64,000 nt of DNA from Bugula neritina (lineage: Eukaryota; Bryozoa; Gymnolaemata; Cheilostomatida; Bugulidae). Location: NCBI GenBank assembly GCA_964035545.1, contig OZ037768.1, positions 8,051,241 through 8,115,240 on the forward strand. The letters run 5' to 3'. The position numbers were made by a program, and so were the translations under genes. Position 1 is the first letter of the stretch, and each line of letters starts with the position of its first letter. The notes beneath the pieces are model-generated. The model searched no databases. It was not told where the DNA came from and saw only the letters and a program-made list of their open reading frames with translations. This document shows, piece after piece, positions 44,101 to 55,084 of the stretch.

Positions 44101-46078
44101 GAGCATGTTGTCATACTTCAACCTGTCAAATAAGAAATGCTCGCCATATTTGCCGTAGAAAGGCGGAAGCTTGCGATGTAGAGGAAACATGTGATGGTCG
44201 GTCAGAATGGTGTCCTCCAGATTCTCACCAACCAAATGGTCTCCCATGTTTTAATGAAGACAGTGCTTTCTGTTACAATGGATCTTGTAATTCTCACAAA
44301 TCACAGTGCATGCAAATATATGGCAAAAATGCTACTAATGCAAAAATTGTATTGTATGAAGCTATGAACTGGGCAGGTAAATTTGAGCTTAATTACAAGT
44401 TGAATCGTGTGCGTGTAACAGTGTAGTTTAGCTTGTTGAATACCTTGTATGTGATGTAAATTTAAAATTACCACAATTATTCAACCTTACATTTCAAATA
44501 AGCAAACCCTACGATATATAAATTATAACAATTAATATGAATTATAAATAGACTTGAGGACTTTGATATTAAAATACTAAAACCTTGAATTAATACTATG
44601 AAAGTTATTCTCCTTAAAAAATAAATATATTTTCAGTAATTTCTACAGCGGTTTGATGGGAAAAATAGAAAATGTGTTTTTTTACAAATTATAAACAATT
44701 TGCTTTTATGTTAACACTGCAATTTGTATCTTCTGACAACTGGTAAATAAATAAACAAGTGTTATATATGCCTTGTTGTGCATTTTTTAGTATACAAAAA
44801 ACAAATTTTCGTCAAAACAATATTTATGATAAATTCAATGTCATTATTTAAACTTTAGGTACAGTTGAAGGAAATTGTGGGTGGAAAGCAGTTGCATCAT
44901 CAGGCGAGGGCGTAGAGTATGTTTACGAGAAGTGTGAATCTGTTAAGGACGCACCATGTGGGTTGTTACACTGCAGAGATAAAAGTTCGACAAAATTGAA
45001 ACTAAAACAGCAATATATATTCAAATCTAAAAGAAAGATTTTTGGAAAGTCCATCTCACAAATAATGTTTGATGTTGGTGAGATCACATAGCAACATTAT
45101 AGTAATTATGATAAATCGTTTTTAAGAAAAAATAGTTAGATTATATACAACATAATTTAATGCTGATTTGGTGAGCATATATTTATAGCGTCTACTAAGG
45201 GTACACAGTAAATGTAGGCTTTTATTTGATTATACATCCATGCGTATTGCATAAAACAGTGGGTATCATTATCGTCACTACATGAGAACTTATTATTGCT
45301 TGAAATCCAAAAATTGCTTATGACTGCAGCTGCAGCAACACGTTAAACTTTAAAGTTATAAACCCAGTCTAAGTTTAGCTCATACAAATCTCGATTTGAT
45401 CTAAATATGCTTTAAAAACATTAATTTAACATCATATATATCAATAATCATGTACTATTTTCTAAATTAACAGCATGTTTTTATCGTTATTATAACATTT
45501 TGCCTGAGAAATTTTTACTATTTTTTCAATTTTAGAGCAAAATAGGAACAAAGTTTTAAAAGGCTATAAAAACATATTGGAATTATTACATAAATCCACT
45601 TTAGATCGATGTGTTGTATAAGAGTTTTTTCAATTAATGACCTAATTTTAACTCAACAGAAAGTATGAAGTTTGATAATGGTCAAGTTTGGAATGGTGCC
45701 AAATGTGCTAAAAATATGATGTGTTTGGATTCGAAATGTGTGCCAGTCGATACGCAAGTTAGAGAAATTAGAACCAATAGGAGGCAGAATCTTGTCGCCG
45801 ATAATCCTAGTACAACTATCTCGACGGATAAAAGCTCTATGAATTTACTCATTCTGTTTTTTGTGGTCATAGCAGGGGTGAGAATCTCACTACAACTCTA
45901 CAATATAGTTTTCTTTTAAAAAACTTACTACAACGTTATATTATGTTGACAAAACGAATGCGTTGAATTATTGCTATAAGAACAATTTTGTTTCTTTTAG
46001 GCACTAATGATGGTCGTGTGTACACTTGTTTACAGGCACAAAAACAGAGCAGGACAACTTCAAAATGTAAAAAGTTAA
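41176..46078 (+). CDS. ADAM gene 6: catalytically dead ADAM-like membrane protein without EGF module, 759 aa
   Basis: Exons: 41176-42406, 43139-43300, 43445-43540, 44101-44376, 44859-45077, 45660-45877, 46001-46078; phase 1 except the last intron (phase 0). The N-terminus has a hydrophobic stretch (FQSFVVIMLLC) after a charged start, so it is a signal peptide or signal anchor. The prodomain is related but has no CG cysteine switch; a strong furin site RTKR remains. The metalloprotease fold is recognisable (LYLVLVGIEIWDGENRI; CIMESE). The zinc motif, however, reads HQLGNLLGLAD from residue 375: the catalytic Glu is Gln, the second His Asn and the third His Asp. Disintegrin (ECDCGPSEQC, CDVEETC) and cysteine-rich exons keep their cysteines. 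The EGF part is missing; one exon goes from KCVPV straight to the membrane helix (LLILFFVVIAGALMMVVCTLVY). The tail is about 14 residues. The open frame and intact splice sites suggest a working non-catalytic adhesion or decoy protein. Confidence 0.85.
43313..43381 (+). repeat. (CA)n microsatellite in intron 2 of gene 6
   Basis: An imperfect CA tract with CCCA and CGCA variants, starting 12 bases after the donor site at 43,301 and filling much of a very short intron (144 bases). Confidence 0.95.
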
Positions 46079-46898
46079 AATAAGAACTTTCATATTTTTA
46101 CTAATATGCATTATATGCAGTTTAACTCAAACTTTAAATACAATATGTGCATGTACTTCTTAATATTTGGTTATATATTCATTACATTCAACCAATTTTT
46201 TTTACATTGACAAATAATATATCTACTTCAGTAAAGCTTTCGTTTTTTCTGTCTTATATCTGCAATAATATATGCAAGTACTTCTTTTAAACAACTTCTA
46301 GTTGGTTTTCATGGTTGTTGAACTTGATTAAAAGACTTGTTATATGTAATTTCTCTTGCAAAAAACCTACTTTATGTTGAAAAATAATGCATTTATTTTG
46401 GCAAAGCTTTGGTGCTGGCATTTGCACTCTGACTAAACTCAAATTGATCATTAATAGACATTCTCAAAATGGAAACTTTTTAAGTTGAATAATCACAAAT
46501 TGAAGTACTTTATGCAATTGTGAAACTGGCTTTCAGGGGAAGATTATAATTGACCTTTACCTGCATGATCTGTTAGCTGCATACATGCACCCCCATATAT
46601 GTTATAATAATTAGCATTAACTGCAGAAACGTTGCGTCCTGCTTTCTTGTGTTGAGTCTTGTAATCTTTATGATAACACAACAGCACCCCACACATGGTA
46701 TCTTCCTCTCTTCCACTCCTGCATAATACATTTTTTCTTCCTGTACAATTTCTTTCTTCATTTTGTAAAGTATAAAAAATCTATATGCAATAATATTAAA
46801 GAGTATTTAGCTGAAACAAAAAGCAATTCCTAATAGCTATTATGCATAAAAAATATTACATTGCGCAATAAAAGCTTCAAATCAATTGAAAAAAATGT
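46079..46898. other. Spacer after gene 6, no gene seen
   Basis: AT-rich sequence with the presumed 3' UTR of gene 6. A word of about 40 bases (TTTACATTGACAAATAATA, then ATCTACTTCAGTAAAGC) at 46,202-46,238 recurs at 47,197-47,232, bracketing the minus-strand stalk exon of the ADAM pseudogene. No open frame here looks real. Confidence 0.5.
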
Positions 46899-47855
46899 TT
46901 ATGTTTGAGAATTACTAATCTCTAGAAACAGATTCACAGCTGAAGCTAAAAAATACTTTTTATAGACAGCTCTGTCTAATTCTCCAGCCTCACTCTCAGG
47001 CCCACTGCCTGTGCTGATGTTATAATAATATGAAAATTGGCTCACAATTTCTACACACTTTGAGTGAAGACACGTTTCATTCCGCCTGCACAATGCACCA
47101 TTCCGCACTTGGCCAGCATCTGTTTCTCATACCTAAAATATATTATGCAGAACTTTGTTCAAGTCAAATTTGTTTCTATTTGACTTTCAATTTTCTTTAC
47201 ATTGACAAATAATAGATCTACTTCAGTAAAGCATTCTAGCTATTTTTAAATTAAAGGTCTAAATAAAATGTTACCTCCAAATGAGTTCATTATACAAGCT
47301 GCAGAAAGAAAGTTATCATTTGTTGAGCAAGAACACCGGTTATAGTGTCTATATGCTCATTGTTGTGATATAATCCGAGGATGTGTCCAGGTTCATGGGC
47401 AAGTACATGTCCAGTATAACCTTTTTGCATTTGGAATCAACCAATTGCTCTTTTATTTTTACATATTTCACCTAGCTCACTAATTCCAACAGTATTATAA
47501 AACTTTCATGCTGTCATCACCATTACTGCATCATTGTGCCACAGCCACAAATGTGCTGCTTGATATTCGTGTATCAATTGAAAATATGTATTAGGATGAT
47601 AATACATTTTTATTTTATTAGCTATTGAATAAAGAAACCTATCTCCAGTATTTCACACTTCAATCCCAACTAACACAACATGGATATAAATCCTATTGTA
47701 AAGTTTGTTAGCTTCTCTTATTACTTGCACTGCTGAATTTGTACAAGCTTGAACTGAAAAGCGTAGTTTCTCGCATACTGAATAGTCAACAATCAAGTAA
47801 ATTTCTCCAAAACAAAAATGGATATCTGCAAAATTGTTTTTGTTATTTGCCATAG
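46899..47855 (-). pseudogene. Broken ADAM copy (gene 7): metalloprotease domain and stalk exon remains
   Basis: Read on the minus strand, 47855-47275 is a decayed end of an ADAM first exon. It has a segment like IYIHVVLVGIEV followed by TGA where a Trp codon is expected (47,655-47,653), more stops, then an intact-looking zinc motif HEPGHILGLYH (47,397-47,365). A frameshift and CIMNSFG follow, ending at a possible donor GTAAC. A stalk exon begins near 47,125 (after TATGAG) and reads ETDAGQVRNGALC...CLHSKC, equal to the [10 protein letters not shown] region of the other genes. Disintegrin, cysteine-rich, EGF and membrane exons are absent; only about 150 bases separate the two pieces. Closest in style to gene 6 and opposite in orientation to the cluster. 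Dead as a protease gene. Confidence 0.75.
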
Positions 47856-49700
47856 CTGGTTATTTAGTCTTGAACCTTTGGAAGCTATACGTTTGATACT
47901 GAGACAGTATAATATGACGTATATATAAGCATATGAATACCAAAAAGTCTTTTACAAACATCTTCTTACCAAGCAAGGCAAAAGGGGTTGATTATTAAGC
48001 TACCCATTTTTTAACAACTGTAATCGTATGAGTAAAAATCATCAAATAAAGGCAAACATATTTCGGAGAATAATGATTGCTCCATCAGAATGTATACAAC
48101 TTAGATAATGGTTTAGATTCAGTAAGCTAGAATGAAGATGCTTTATTATTTTCTTTATAGACAACTAAGCTAAATGAGCTTCAGTTATGCCTGCAGTTAT
48201 AGTTTACAATGTATAAGCAATTAAACAAATGTTACACATGCCAAAACTCAATATAGCTACAGGAAATTGCTTTTAATTCTAAGAACAGCAATAATAAATA
48301 ATCGTGTTAGTAGGTTAATAACATTGGGTGTTGCGTAACATCGGGCTATTTATCATAGATTAGTATTTGCAGATGCAAGGTTTTTAACCTGCAACTCTAG
48401 TAGCATGTATTTGATTGGGCTTAACAAATCATAATATTATATTCAGCTGAAAATTATTGTAGGTATGTGTATATAGAAATTAAATTTACCCTTGGAATCT
48501 TTCTAAATAACTATAACATTCATTTCACAAAATTGCATGAAGTTCGTGTGTTTAATTGTTGATTTTCTTAAATATTCTATAAATTTAGAATTTTGTAAAT
48601 TACATGCAAAGTGATATTTTTTTAAATTACTAAACATTATGAAAATTAAAATGCTTCCAGTTTTACCATTTGAAATATAAAATAACATTTGATAAAACAG
48701 GGTCAATAGCTTCTACCATTTTTGTTTAAGATTATTTTTGTGATCTGAATTAAAGCCTTTATGATGTGAACAATTAATTAAAATTGTTATAAGAAAAGTT
48801 AGCAACAATCTTAGATTCAGCAACATTATATATGAAATGAAAGTAAAATCAAACCTACCAGGACTAATAGAGCTGCTCCTGTAGACTTTTGACCTGCAAG
48901 TTGCCAATCCTATCCGAAACACCTGGGAAGGAATCAATGCCGTAGTAAGATTACCTCTTATATGATACAGCAGATTGATTAACAGCTTGTGTATAGCTGA
49001 ACCTGTCATTTCTCTTCTCAGCCAACTCTTTACAACCACATAGCAATCTTGACTGAATTAGATTAATTCAATTGAATAGAGGCTGCCAGATACGCAGGCG
49101 AAATTTACTACATACCACTCATGCAGAAGCAAGTGGATCGTGTTTTTGCATCTTTAAATTATATAACATTGTCCCCTGAGACATCTTTATTTGTTCCAAG
49201 ATTACTTTATAATAGTATCTCAAGTAATGGAATAATGCAATCAAAGGTTTTCCAATCAGTGTTTTCATAACAGCATTTGGGATTTGATACAGAGCAAGCA
49301 AATCCCTAGAAAATGCTTTCGTTCAGACAATTGGTGTGTACTAGTGATTTGCAAGGTAAAGATGGTTTGTGTAATGACATGTGCTGCATATTTTCATCAG
49401 CCAATATCTCTAATGCACACAGGGAAGAATATTTCCCAAAAGCCTTCTTCTTACATTCGTGTCTCTCTCCCGTGATTCAGCTGCACGTTCATAAAACAGA
49501 TGCCATTGCAGTTTCACTTTTGGCATCTGTTTCAGCTGGTATATATCAATATGTATTGTGTTATTTTGTCATAAACCTGTGTAGACAAGCTGTGTGTATG
49601 TGTAGAGCACTGAAATGAAATCACTTATGGCAAAAAACATATAGCAAAACAAGCAAGTTTCTAAAAACAAATTTTTTTCTGATAATTTTAAATAAATCAT
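47856..49700. other. Region between pseudogene and repeats, no assignable gene
   Basis: Several minus-strand open frames of 60-108 codons occur (for example 48,503-48,706; 48,713-49,039; 49,119-49,301). One piece near 49,050-48,860 has splice-like borders (ATTCAG before it, CCTGGTAGG after it) but would need a 32-base intron, and I recognise no protein family. I leave it unassigned. Confidence 0.4.
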
Positions 49701-49715
49701 AATTATTTATTTTTG

Positions 49716-49990
49716 GTCACCTACCACAAAAATGTATTGGTTTTTAAAGGTCTATGTTATGTTATTGTATTTTTGAAATTAATTATTGTTTTTAGTTTTG
49801 CTGGTGCCATGCGGTGTTAACACACTAAAATGATGCACCACTATATATATCTACTTTTAATCTAGATTTTATAATACCTTCAAACTTTCGCATGAAATAA
49901 TTATGAACATTATGTAATTAAAACCTACCAGAAGTAGAATTTGAAAATTTAATGTAAGATATTGCTTAAGCGTTTTATATAATTGCACTA
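49716..49990 (+). repeat. Diverged copy of the satellite core outside the array
   Basis: CACCTACCACAAAAATGTATTGGTTTTT and, further on, GAAATAATTATGAACATTATGTAATTAAAACCT match the same words in the last satellite units (60,340 and 60,515-60,550). The match is partial over about 270 bases, so this is an old dispersed copy. Confidence 0.65.
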
Positions 49991-50447
49991 AGAATGGCAA
50001 TTAATATGAATTATGTAACAGAAGATTTTTGTTCAAAGAATTCAAAGGATCTTTTTTTGGGTAAAAGCTTAGTGTAAAAACTTTTTGCAATAACCTTTTA
50101 TGAAAGCTTTTTTGTGAAAGCTGTTTTTTTAAAATGCTTTAGCAATAGCTTTTTTATTATTAGCTATTTTTGTTATGGCATGAGTCAGTACAGCTAAGCA
50201 AGTGAAGGAGAAAAGTTGGCTCCACTCACATCTCTTATAGTTTTCCTCTCGCTATCTGATGGATATAACTTATCAGTTTTTATTTACAAAATAAATGTGA
50301 GTATTATGTTACGTTTTGTAAATGTTTTGATTTAAGATAACAGTTCTGTCTAAGCAATACTTGTAATAAATTAGTGTAAATTCAATCAAATTATTTATGC
50401 TTGTCTTGTATATAGAAATATAGACTGTTGACAATAAACAATAACTT

Positions 50448-50850
50448 GAGTTAGTGTGCAGCATCTGCATGCACCCTAAGCATAGGCATTTGTGCGATCA
50501 CTGTTACTATGACAAAGCATATTCATGATGTTTATTTCCACATTTTGAAGATCATTGTGCATCAGAGCACATGAACTTTTTTATACTTTTATATTGTTTA
50601 CAATTTCACTTAGGCTTACTGGTTAGAGTTGAAAATATTATGTATGTATAAATTTATTTGCACGAAAAATACTTTAAATGGACAAATTCAATTTTTTTAT
50701 TCCTAGATTTTATAAAAAGCTATAATTATTTTTATATATAGTAATATCTTACAATAGGTTAATCTTTACTATGACTTAGGTATATGCCTATGCCAACTAA
50801 AGTCTAACAGAAATGGTAACTTTGAAACATTTGAGCAACTACTAATATGT
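50448..50850 (+). repeat. Long direct repeat, left copy (flanks the integrase remnant)
   Basis: From GTTAGTGTGCAGCATCTGCA and CTAAGCATAGGCATTTGTGC to GTCTAACAGAAATGGTAACTTTG this stretch aligns with 54,268-54,650 in the same orientation, with many substitutions and small gaps. The two copies stand about 3.8 kb apart on either side of the integrase remnant. Confidence 0.65.
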
Positions 50851-52097
50851 TGAATGTTCTGCAAGGCTCAAACCCAGCTATGTATTCAAACCACAGTGCG
50901 TTATCAGAGCTTATGCTTATAAACTGCTGTAGTACACCAAGTCTAATAGTATATACAATTTTGTTTTTGAGCATAAGTTTTGAAGAACTATTTCACCAAT
51001 CTAAAGACTAGCAACATCAAAGTCAGTCATATGTTACTGTCTTTGTACATTAACATCAATTAATGCATAAACATTTTACTCACTAAGGTAGAGCTATTTT
51101 TTAATATATTGCTTATGTTGATGCTTGAACTAGGAATGGCAATTAATGTGGTTTGACTATTACTAGGTTTAACAATAGTGCATAATTAAACTTTAAACTA
51201 AACCTGGAATAACTTACAATTTGTGGAAGCAGATAATTTAAATTAACAATTTTGTCAAACAAGAAAATTTGGAAATTGATTGAAATTGAGTTAGTGTAAT
51301 TCAAATGATTTAAACAGGTGAAATTAACATTTGGTTACTTTGTTATGCAAGTAAATCTATTTACATTATTAAAAGAAAGCTTTTGCTCAACAAAACATCT
51401 ACGTATGTGATTTGTTTTGTATTTAAGTCATTTGAATTATTCATTTATCTCAGTTAATAGGCTATATAGTTTGTTGTATATTTATGATTTCATGACTGTA
51501 ATGGTAGCACTCAAGACTAAATTGTTTTGTGAGATAAACCTGGGATTTACTTCCCAAAAAAAACAAAACTAGTTTTGTATATATCTGACAACAATATATT
51601 TATATATTATAAATAAGCCACAATAATAAAAAATTTACTATAGCAATAACACCCAAGCCAACCACAAAAATGTAATCCTTCATTCTTTGAGTTTTACTGT
51701 GCTAGCTATGCTAAGAACTCACTAACAACAACAATGGGATCAATATTGATGATTAAAGAGAATTATGCATTAATTTCTAGTCACTGCTCCCAACTCCACA
51801 ATGCTCCAAATGTTGTCCTCTTCCAACTCTTCTAATAGTTGCTGTTTCCAAATTGCACTTTCCTTTTATAGCTGCCAGCCTGGCAACACCCGGAAGTCTT
51901 AAAAGATATTGTTACTTCAGATTAGTTAAGACCACTACCAATTAGCCTACAGCTGCAAACGGGAAAAATCATAGGAAGCAGGTATGGTTATTTGAAGGCA
52001 GTCTACTGCTACTTCATTCATTTGAGGATCTTTTTGCAGGTTGCATCAGCAAGTAATATTACCCAGCTATAACCAATATTTTAAAATATAACTTTAA

Positions 52098-52173
<76 letters not shown>

Positions 52174-52938
52174 AGTAAGGTTCAAACAAAACCTTCTACT
52201 TGTAAGGGTGACCACAGTGGCATGATAATCATTGTCTTATGGAGTTTTACAAAAAAAGTTTCGGTAGGATGATATATATATATGACTACAAATTTATTGC
52301 ATATTGGTATTGATGCATATTGATACATAATTTATATGATGCCTGCAAGTAACTTTTAACTCCTGCAAGTGATTTTGGTGACCTACATACCTTCAAGAAT
52401 TTTGGTTATCATTGTATTGGGCAAATCACTGCTGCTGTTGCTTGGCCACCAAATAGATATGATAGATATCTGTAAGTAGCTTGTAGCTTTAATAATTTAC
52501 ATCAAAGATTCTTCCACCACATAGTATTTGGGTGTATAAGGTTTGATCACCATTTCATATCATTCCAGATGCTCTCATAGCAGCGTAATCCAGAAACACA
52601 TCTCCGAGTTGTAAAGAGAGTGGGGGGGGTGTTTTTTAGAGAATATAACCTAAAATCTGTAGCATACCTTTCAATCTATAGCTCTCATTCCATGCAACTT
52701 ACATTATCATGTCATAAGTGTTAAAAAATGCTATAAATAATGTGTCGTTTCTTGGTATTTCTGTTAATGCCAATTGCAATATCTCCTAAAAAAGATGCCA
52801 ATTAAAAAAACCCAACTGGGAGTATGAGCTTATATATTTAGTTACCAGTAGTTAACTGGTGTCTGATCATTGGCTTACTTGCACCTTGTGTTCACACTTC
52901 ACCTCTTTCATCTTTAGAAATACTGAGACAAAGATACC
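50851..52938. other. Non-coding stretch between left direct repeat and integrase remnant
   Basis: No gene seen. A tRNA-like word (TGGGTTTGAGCC on the minus strand) lies near 50,870 and a (TA)n tract at 52,100-52,170. At 52,768-52,850 a piece closely resembles the end of a satellite unit (TGCCAATTGCAATATCTCC ... GATGCCAATTAAAAAAACCC), only about 90 bases before the integrase start codon. Confidence 0.5.
52100..52170 (+). repeat. (TA)n microsatellite
   Basis: About 35 uninterrupted TA units, followed by CCTAGTAAGG. Confidence 0.97.
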
Positions 52939-54252
52939 ATGGAGGAAAATCAAGAACCAAAAATACAGTTCTACAGATTGGTAGAAGAGCATATCAAGAA
53001 TTTTAGTCTTAGCAAGCAAAGGAGTTTTTACATCACTCAGGACACGTACAACAAGGCTCTCGAAGCTATACGCTTACCAAAAGGAATGAAGTGCCCTGAA
53101 GGAATTTCCTTCAAGTTTTGGGCCCGTAAAAAATTCATGATCCAAGAAGTTGAATCTGGGGTGATACTTTGCTGTATAAAAACATCGTCTCCTGTTGTGG
53201 CCAAGGAAGATATTTTCGACACTATAAAACGGCATGTTGTCCTTAATTTTCTTTTAATGTTTCTGAAACACTTCCTTGTTTTAGATTAAAAGTATAATGA
53301 TTTTTACAATGTACTGTAAAAGTTATCTTCATATATTTTCAGCTGTCACATAAGAGTGGGCCATTCTGGTAGAGATAAAACGTGGGAAGAAGCAAAGAGG
53401 AACTACTCGAATATTAGTTATGACATGATCTCCTTGTTTCTCCAAACCTGCGCAGAATGCTCTACACCAGTTTCCAAGACAAAACCACATGCAAAAGAAT
53501 CAATTATTTCTCCCGCTTATATGACAATAATGCAGATTGAACTAAATGACATGACCAGCAGGCCAGACCAGGACTACAAGTGGATACTGCACATGTGCGA
53601 CCACTTCAGCAAATTCAGTTGGACTTATCCCCTGACATCCAAGAATGCTGCAGAAGTAGCAGAAAAATTGGTCCAGACCTTTTTTGTGTTTGGAGCACCA
53701 CATATTCTACAGTCGAACAATGACAAAGAGCTTGTTGCTGGTGTCATCAGTGAACTCACCAAGAAGTGGCCAGGCCTTGCGATTACCCATGAACAGCCTC
53801 CACATCTCCAATCTCAGAGTTCCATAGAAATAAGCAATAAAGATTTGCAAATGAAATTGGAAAAATGGCTGGAAGAGCATCCGGAAAAAAGGTGGGTTGA
53901 AGGTCTTCCATACATCACATGTGCCATGAACGCTTCTGTTAGTGTGACAAAAGGCAAATTACCCTATGAAGAGGTATTTAAGCACTCACCACATATAAAC
54001 AGTGCTGAGCTTGAAAGTCTCGCAGGCCAGGAAGTTCAACATAAAGAAGACAGATCAAAGGTCTCCACAAGAATTGTAGCTGAGGAAAACAAGTCAGAGC
54101 TGGTGAAAAAACCCTGGTCAACCATCGACCAGGCAGCAGTCTCCTCAATAGCCGGCCCTTCTTCCAAGCTGCAGCCCTTGAACGAGCCTGGAGCACCCAA
54201 CAGCCAATTGCAACACAGTAGAGTCAGCCGAAGCCAGAGAAGGTCCTGCTAG
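52939..54252 (+). pseudogene. KRBA2/Ginger-like integrase remnant, catalytic residues altered
   Basis: Two open segments: 52939-53289 (ATG in ATACCATGG context) and about 53,330-54,252, in different frames. They are joined across a spacer that has GT and TTTTCAG ends but does not restore the frame in the simple splice I tried. The second segment has an integrase zinc-binding region (HIRVGHSGRDKT ... CAEC) and an rve core: CDHFSKFSWTYPLTSKNAAEVAEKL without its first residue, then FFVFGAPHILQSNNDKEL. This is the type found in vertebrate KRBA2 and Ginger/gypsy-like integrases. The usual first Asp of the DDE triad reads Glu (QIELNDM) and the second reads Asn (SNN instead of SDN); the Glu of QSSIE remains. 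It is probably a decayed transposon gene; a co-opted non-catalytic protein is less likely but possible, since 298 codons stay open. Confidence 0.75.
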
Positions 54253-55084
54253 GCATAGAAAAATTGAGTTGGTGTGCAGCATCTGTTCTCTAAGCATAGG
54301 CATCTGTGCTGTCAGAGTTGCTATGAAAAAACTTATTCAAGTTGAATAATGTTTAATTCCCCATATTAAAATTCATCATGCATTGGATTAAATGTACGTT
54401 TTTGTTTTGTTTACAATTTTATATAGTCTCACTGGTTATAGAATTAAAAATTTTATGCACCTATATATTTGTTTATGGTGAAAATATCTTTAAACTCTCC
54501 AAATAAAAATTATTAGTTTTCAGATTCATCAAAGGTTATAATTATTTTTAGATCTAGGCCTATAGTAATAAGTTATATTAGAATAATCTGTACTATAGCT
54601 TAGGTTGTCTACACAGACTTTATTCTAACAAAAATGGCAATTTTGACAACAAAATATGCTGACATAGACGATCAAGCAGTATAATATTAAATTGGAAAAT
54701 TAAACAGCTATGAATACGGTTAATTATGTTGCAGAGTTCAAACTCCACAAACAGAATGTTACCTTCTTCAACTACAGCAAGTCCTAGCTAATGATCGTAA
54801 ACTGCAATATCTAATATTACATAAATGGAGAGCGAAAAAAATATGCTGTTACATTTTAGCTTCACCAATTTATTTATTGTAATCCTGTCATATGCAAATT
54901 ATAATGCTTACACAAACTAGCTTGGGTTTTATTCATATGGAAATAAACCTCAGTAAACACTACATATAATCATGCACTAAATTATAATTGCAGTTAAGAT
55001 AAATAGAACAGAACATACTTATGTTGATCACAGCAGGATTATTAGAAATTACTAATAAAAACTGCTAAGTCAATTTGCTCACCT
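54253..55084 (+). repeat. Long direct repeat, right copy, and spacer to the satellite
   Basis: 54,268-54,650 matches 50,448-50,850 (GTTGGTGTGCAGCATCTG, CTAAGCATAGGCATCTGTGC, and AACAAAAATGGCAATTTTG at the far end). The rest up to 55,084 is AT-rich with no gene. The repeat ends less than 500 bases before the satellite array. Confidence 0.6.

Noticed and set aside
48713..49301. Minus-strand gene near 48.7-49.3 kb
   Set aside because: Open pieces with some splice-like borders exist, but the intron needed is only about 32 bases and no family is recognisable.
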